Shown piece after piece: positions 58,904-64,000 of a DNA stretch of 64,000 nt (its first letter is position 1; each line of letters opens with the position of its first letter). The DNA is from Cervus elaphus. Taxonomy: Eukaryota > Chordata > Mammalia > Artiodactyla > Cervidae. The DNA is taken from contig NW_025316733.1 of the NCBI RefSeq assembly GCF_910594005.1, positions 310,001 to 374,000 on the forward strand, in the 5' to 3' direction. Below the pieces are notes generated by a model. That model ran no database searches and had not been told where the DNA came from. It saw only the letters and a program-made list of their open reading frames with translations. The position numbers were made by a program, and so were the translations under genes.

Positions 58904-61900
58904 AACCTCTCATCTCGAATTGATTTTTGGCCCACGGAGCTCTTTCGTGTTGCTACAGTGACCTCAGGATCCCTCTAGCCTTGAAACAGTGTTCTTGGGG
59001 TTTCTCTGGAGTGCCATCAAGGAAATCAAGTCTCCTTTCATGTGTGATGTGCAACACGGAATTACTCTGCACGCAGTGCACGGGAATCGGGCCTCATCTC
59101 GCGGCGAGGGGGAAGTCTCATGGTTTTTCTCGAGTTGCGGTGGGAACTTGGGGTATATTCTCGAGTTACGACTGGGATGGCCCTTCCACCCACGTGTTTG
59201 TTCAGCCACGTCAGGACTCCTGCCTAGTTGCGAGGGACAACTCTGGATTCTCCTCGAGGCTTGGCAGGGCAATTGGGACGCCTCTCCAGCTGAGGCGGGA
59301 GACCAAGTGTCCCTTTCCAAGTGGCACAGGAATTCTGGGACTCCTATCAAGTTTCACGAGGAGTCAGGCATCGTCTCCTTTGGAGGCACTGATCTCCGCG
59401 TACCTCTGGAAATTTCAAAGGATGTGAGGCTATCGGTCGCGATGAGGTGGGGAACTAAGTCTTTCTCTGTGCTTTCCACAGGGGATTCAGACATCCTTTC
59501 GTCCTGGGAGATGCAAGACGAGCCTGTATTGAAGTCACTGCAGGGATATCCGGCCTTATTTCGAGTCAGGGCATCGCGGTGTCCATTCCACTTGAGGCCG
59601 CAAACTCAGGGTCCCTCTCACATACCTAGAGCTGAGAAAAGCCTCCTCTTGAGGTGCTTGTGGTAAGGTGGTATTCCTCTGGAGACGATTCCAGGGACTA
59701 ACCTCTCTTTTCGAGTTGATTTTTGGTCCACAGAGTTCTTTCGTGTTGCTACAGTGACCTCAGGATCCCTCTAGCCTTGAAACAGTGTTCTTGGGGTTTC
59801 TCTGGAGTGCCATCAAGGAAATCAAGGTTCCTTTCATGTGTGATGTGCAACACGGAATTACTCTGCACGCAGTACAGGGGAATCGGGCCTCATCTCGCAT
59901 CGAGGGGGAAGTCTCATGGTTTTTCTCGAGTTGTGGCGGGAACCTGGGGTATATTCTCGAGTTACGACGGGGATGGCCCTTCCACCCACGTGTTTGTTCA
60001 GCCACGTCAGGACTCCTGCCTAGTTGCGAGGGACAACTCGGAATTCTCCTCGAGGCTTGGCAGGGCAATTGGAACGTCTCTCGAGCTGAGGCGGGAGACC
60101 AAGGGTCCCTTTCCATGTGCCACAAGAATCCTAGGACTCCTATCAAGTTTCACGAGGAGTCAGGCATCGTCTCCTTTGGAGGCACTGATCTCCTCGTACC
60201 TCTGGAGTTTTCAAAGGATGTGAGGCCTCCGGTCGCGATGAGGTGGGGAACTAGGTGTTTCTCTGTGGTCTCCACAGGGGATTCAGACATCCTTTCTTCT
60301 TGGGAGATGCAAGACGAGCCTTCATTCAAGTCACTGCAGGGATATCCGGCCTTATTTCGAGTCAGGGCATCGCGGTGTCCATTCCATTTGAGGCCGCAAA
60401 CTCAGGATCCCTCTCACATACCTAGAGCTGAGAGAAGCCTCCTCTTGAGGTGCTTGTGGTAAGGTGGTATTCCTCAGGAGTCGAAGCCAGGGACTAACCT
60501 CTCATCTCGTGTTGATTCTTGGTCCACGGAGCTCTTTCGTGTTGCTACAGTGACCTCAGGATCCCTCTAGCCTTGAAACAGTGTTCTTGGGGTTTCTCTG
60601 GAGTGCCATCAAGGAAATCAAGGCTCCTTTCATGTGTGATGTGCAACACGGAATTGCTCTGCACGCAGTGCAGGGGAAACGAGCCACATCTCTCGGCGAG
60701 GGGGAAGTCTCATGGTTTTTCTCGAGTTGCGGCGGGAACCTGGGGTATATTCTCGAGTTACAACGGGGATGGCCCTTCCACACATGTGTTTGTTCAGGCA
60801 TGTCAGGACTCCTGCCTAGTTGCGAGGGACAACTCGGGATTCTCCTCGAGGCTTTGCAGGGCAATTGGGACGCCTCTCCAGCTGAGGCGGGAGACCAAGG
60901 GTCCCTTTCCACGTGCCACAGGAATCCTGGGACTCCTATCAAGTTTCACGAGGAGTCAGGCATCGTCTCCTTTGGAGGCACTGATCTCCGCATACCTCTG
61001 GAGTTTTCAAAGGATTTGAGGCCTCCTGTCGCGATGAGGTGGGGAACTAGGTCTTTCTCTGTGGTCTCCACAGGGGATTCAGACACCCTTTCGTCTTGGG
61101 AGATGCAAGACGAGCCTGCATTCCAGTCACTGCAGGGATATCCGGCCTTATTTCGAGTCAGAGCATCGCGGTGTCCATTCCACTTGAGGCCGCAAACTCA
61201 GGGTCCCTCTCACATACCTAGAGCTGAGAGAAGCCTCCTCTTGAGGTGCTTGTGGTAAGGTGGTATTCCTCTGGAGTCGAAGCCAGGGACTTACCTCTCA
61301 TCTCGAGTTGATTTTTGGTCCACAGAGTTCTTTCGTGTTGCTACAGTGACCTCAGGATCCCTCTAGCCTTGAAACAGTGTTCTTGGGGTTTCTCTGGAGT
61401 GCCATGAAGGAAATCAAGGCTCCTTTCATGTGTGATGTGCAACACAGAATTGCTGTGCACGCAGTGCAGGGGAATCGGGCCTCATCTCGCGGCGAGGGGG
61501 AAGTCTCATGGTTTTTCTCGAGTTGCGGCGGGAACCTGGGGTATATTCTCGAGTTACGAAGGGGATGGCCCTTCCACACACGTGTTTGTTCAGCCACGTC
61601 AGGACTCTTGCCTAGTTGCGAGACACAACTCGGGATTCTCCTCGAGGCTTGGCAAGGCAATTGGGACGCCTCTCCAGCTGAGGCGGGAGACCAAGGGTCC
61701 CTTTCCACGTGCCACAGGAATCCTGGGACTCCTATCAAGTTTCACGAGGAGTCAGGCATCGTCTCCTTTGGAGGCACTGATCTCCGCGTACCTCTGGAGT
61801 TTTTAAAGGATGTGAGGCCTCCGGTCGCGATGAGGTGGGGAACTAGGTCTTTCTCTGTGGTCTCCATAGGGGATTCAGACATCCTTTCATCTTGGGAGAT

Positions 61901-64000
61901 GCAAGACGAGCCTGCATTCAAGTCACTGCAGGGATATCCAGCCTTATTTCGCGTCAGGGCATCGCGGTGTCCATTCCACTTGAGGCCGCAAACTCAGGGT
62001 CCCTCTCACATACCTAGAGCTGAGAGAAGCCTCCTCTTGAGGTGCTTGTGGTAAGGTGGTATTCCTCTGGAGTCGAAGCCAGGGACTAACCTCTCATCTC
62101 GAGTTGATTTTTGGCCCACGGAGCTCTTTCCTGTTGCTACAGTGACCTCAGGATGCCTCTAGCCTTGAAACAGTGTTCTTGGGGTTTCTCTGGAGTGCCA
62201 TCAAGGAAATCAAGGCTCCTTTCATGTGTGATGTGCAACACGGAATTGCTCTGCACGCAGTGCAGGGGAATCGGGCCTCATCTCGCGGCGAGGGGGAAGT
62301 CTCATGGTTTTTCTCGAGTTGCGGTGGGAACCTGGGGTATATTCTCGAGTTACGACGGGGATGGCCCTTACACCCACGTGTTTGTTCAGCCACGTCAGGA
62401 CTCCTGCCTAGTTGCGAGGGACAACTCGGAATTCTCCTCGAGGCTTGGCAGGGCAATTGGAACGCCTCTCCAGCTGAGGCGGGAGACCAAGTGTCCCTTT
62501 CCACGTGCCACAAGAATCCTGGGACTCCTATCAAGTTTCACGAGGAGTCAGGCATCGTCTCCTTTGGAGGCACTGATCTCCGCGTACCTCTGGAGTTTTC
62601 AAAGGATGTGAGGCCTCCGGTCGCGATGAGGTGGGGAACTACTTCTTTCTCTGAAGTCTCCACAGGGGATTCAGACATCCTTTCGTCTTGGGAGATGCAA
62701 GACGAGCCTGCATTCCAGTCACTGCAAGGATATCCGGCCTTATTTCGAGTCAGGGCATCACGGTGTCCATTCCACTTGAGGCCGCAAACTCAGGGTCCCT
62801 CTCACATACCTAGAGCTGAGAGAAGCCTCCTCTTGAGGTGCTTCTGGTAAGGTGGTATTCCTCTGGAGTCGAAGCCAGGGACTAACCTCTCATCTCGAGT
62901 TGATTTTTGGTCCACAGAGTTCTTTCGTGTTGCTACAGTGACCTCAGGATCCCTCCAGCCTTGAAACAGTGTTCTTGGGGTTTCTCTGGAGTGCCATCAA
63001 GGAAATCAAGGCTCCTTTCATGTGTGATGTGCAACACAGTATTGCTCTGCACGCAGTGCAGGGGAATCGGGCCTCATCTCGCGGCGAGGGGGAAGTCTCA
63101 TGGTTTTTCTCGAGTTGCGGCGGGAACCTGGGGTATATTCTCGAGTTACAACGGGGATCTCCCTTCCACACACGTGTGTGTTCAGCCACGTCAGGACTCT
63201 TGCCTAGTTGCGAGACACAACTCGGGATTCTCTTCGAGGCTTGGCAAGGCAATTGGGACGCCTCTCCAGCTGAGGCGGGAGACCATGGGTCCCTTTCCAC
63301 GTGCCACAGGAATCCAGGGACTCCTATCAAGTTTCACGAGGAGTCAGGCATCGTCTCCTTTGGAGGCGCTGATCTCCGCGTACCTCTGGAGTTTTCAAAG
63401 GATGTGAGGCCTCCGGTCGCGATGAGGTGGGGAACTAGGTCTTTCTCTGAGGTCTCCACAGGGGATTCAGACATCCTTTCATCTTGGGAGATACAAGACG
63501 AGCCTGCATTCAAGTCACTGCAGGGATATCCGGCCTTAATTTGCGTCACGGCATCGCGGTGTCCATTCCACTTGAGGCCGCAAACTCAGGGTCCCTCTCA
63601 CATACCTAGAGCTGAGAGAAGCCTACTCTTGAGGTGCTTGTGGTAAGGTGGTATTCCTCTGGAGTCGAAGCCAGGGACTAACCTCTCATCTCGAATTGAT
63701 TTTTGGCCCACGGAGCTCTTTCGTGTTGCTACAGTGACCTCAGGATCCCTCTAGCCTTGAAACAGTGTTCTTGGGGTTTCTCTGGAGTGCCATCAAGGAA
63801 ATCAAGGCTCCTTTCATGTGTGATGTGCAACACGGAATTGCTCTGCACGCAGTGCAGGGGAAACGAGCCACATCTCTCGGCGAGGGGGAAGTCTCATGGT
63901 CTTTCTCGAGTTGCGGCGGGAACCTGGGGTATATTCTCGAGTTACAACGGGGATGGCCCTTCCACACATGTGTTTGTTCAGGCATGTCAGGACTCCTGCC
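58904..64000. repeat. Second copy of the ten-monomer repeat, truncated by the window edge (6.4 monomers)
   Basis: Monomers start at 58904, 59700, 60496, 61292, 62088 and 62884, with a partial one at 63680. They match 50945-56041 at an offset of 7959, with only scattered differences: 'ctgagaaaagcc' in monomer 75, a gamma-type linker before monomer 77, 'cgaaggggatgg' in monomer 78, and 'caggatgcctct' in monomer 79, which removes the BamHI site. Monomer 81 shows the 'tggtctttctc' marker, as the 10-monomer pattern predicts. Confidence 0.88.

Larger units (their letters stand above)
1..64000. repeat. Satellite DNA array, 796-bp monomer, 80.4 copies, probably ruminant satellite I (1.715) family
   Basis: The same ~796-base sequence is repeated head to tail without interruption. 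Landmarks recur once per monomer: 'caggatccctct' near monomer base 62, 'gtgatgtgcaa' near 141, a pair of 'ctcgag' sites near 226 and 257, 'cactgcaggg' near 633, and 'cttgtggtaaggtgg' near 734. Counting landmarks gives 80 whole monomers and a partial one from 63680. All are in one orientation, and no mobile element or unique sequence interrupts them. The family call rests on the ~0.8 kb length, internal 31-base subunits and CpG/XhoI richness known for satellite I of sheep, goat, deer and cattle. It is an inference from architecture, not from an alignment. Centromeric or pericentromeric location follows from that family. Another mammalian satellite of similar design cannot be excluded. Confidence 0.97.

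Noticed and set aside
1..64000. CRISPR-like array because of regular spacing
   Set aside because: The period is 796 bases with the whole unit conserved. There are no short direct repeats separated by unique spacers and no cas genes.
1..64000. Bacterial or phage accessory region with a new defence system
   Set aside because: There are no operons, ribosome binding sites or protein families. The sequence is a eukaryotic-style satellite.
1..64000. Tandem gene cluster such as rDNA or a multicopy gene family
   Set aside because: No conserved rRNA, tRNA or histone-like segment is present, and divergence is spread along the monomer without codon structure.
1..64000. Pure assembly artefact (collapsed or duplicated satellite)
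   Set aside because: Copies differ by many linked variants and chimeric monomers, which an artefact would not create. The nearly identical blocks at 1-9033 and 47800-64000 should still be confirmed with spanning reads.

Overview
The window is a single tandem satellite DNA array from first to last base. I see no gene, RNA gene, transposon, CRISPR array, origin or unique sequence. It holds 80 complete head-to-tail monomers plus a 321-base partial one, all in the same orientation, with a 796-base monomer (75 copies of 796, two of 797, three of 795). If a monomer is counted from the conserved 'aacctctc' at base 1, starts fall at 1, 797, 1593 and so on, and the last partial copy begins at 63680.

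Each monomer is itself built of degenerate 31-base units. For example, the two copies beginning 'ctcgagtt' at 226 and 257 are exactly 31 bases apart, and units from 71 to 536 stay in a 31-base phase. A 31-base subunit inside a roughly 0.8 kb CpG- and XhoI-rich monomer is the known architecture of the centromeric satellite I (1.715) family of pecoran ruminants (about 0.8 kb in sheep, goat and deer, 1.4 kb in cattle). A ruminant (peri)centromere is therefore my best guess. The species cannot be fixed by eye and the family call is an inference.

Monomers fall into recurring types, with labels of my own: alpha ('cgagacacaac'), delta ('caagtgtccctttccaag', 'gcattgaagtc'), beta ('ctcgcatcgaggg', 'caagacgg', 'ttggaacgcc'), gamma ('cctgggtctcc', 'cagacaccc') and a right-end epsilon ('ctacttctttctctgaag'). 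The order alpha-delta-beta-gamma is kept in many places, so the ancestral higher-order repeat (HOR) looks like a 4-monomer, 3184-base unit.

Layout from left to right: (1) 1-9033, an 8-monomer (6368-base) repeat whose first 2665 bases recur unchanged at 6369; (2) 10349-16716, two copies of the 4-monomer unit; (3) 15921-20698, a 3-monomer (2389-base) tandem duplication with a chimeric monomer at the join; (4) 20699-26269, unamplified beta-gamma-alpha-delta-beta-gamma-alpha; (5) 26270-42985, a 5-monomer unit that occurs in versions of 5, 7, 6 and 3 monomers; (6) 42986-46169, transitional chimeric monomers; (7) 46170-64000, a nested 6+4 monomer repeat with a 7959-base period that runs off the right edge.

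Many open frames of up to 246 codons exist on both strands, but they are repeated shadows of the satellite. They overlap in three frames, start and stop at the same monomer position, and are broken at random by stops and indels, so none is annotated as a CDS. The interest of the window is its record of unequal crossover and gene conversion, not any encoded system.
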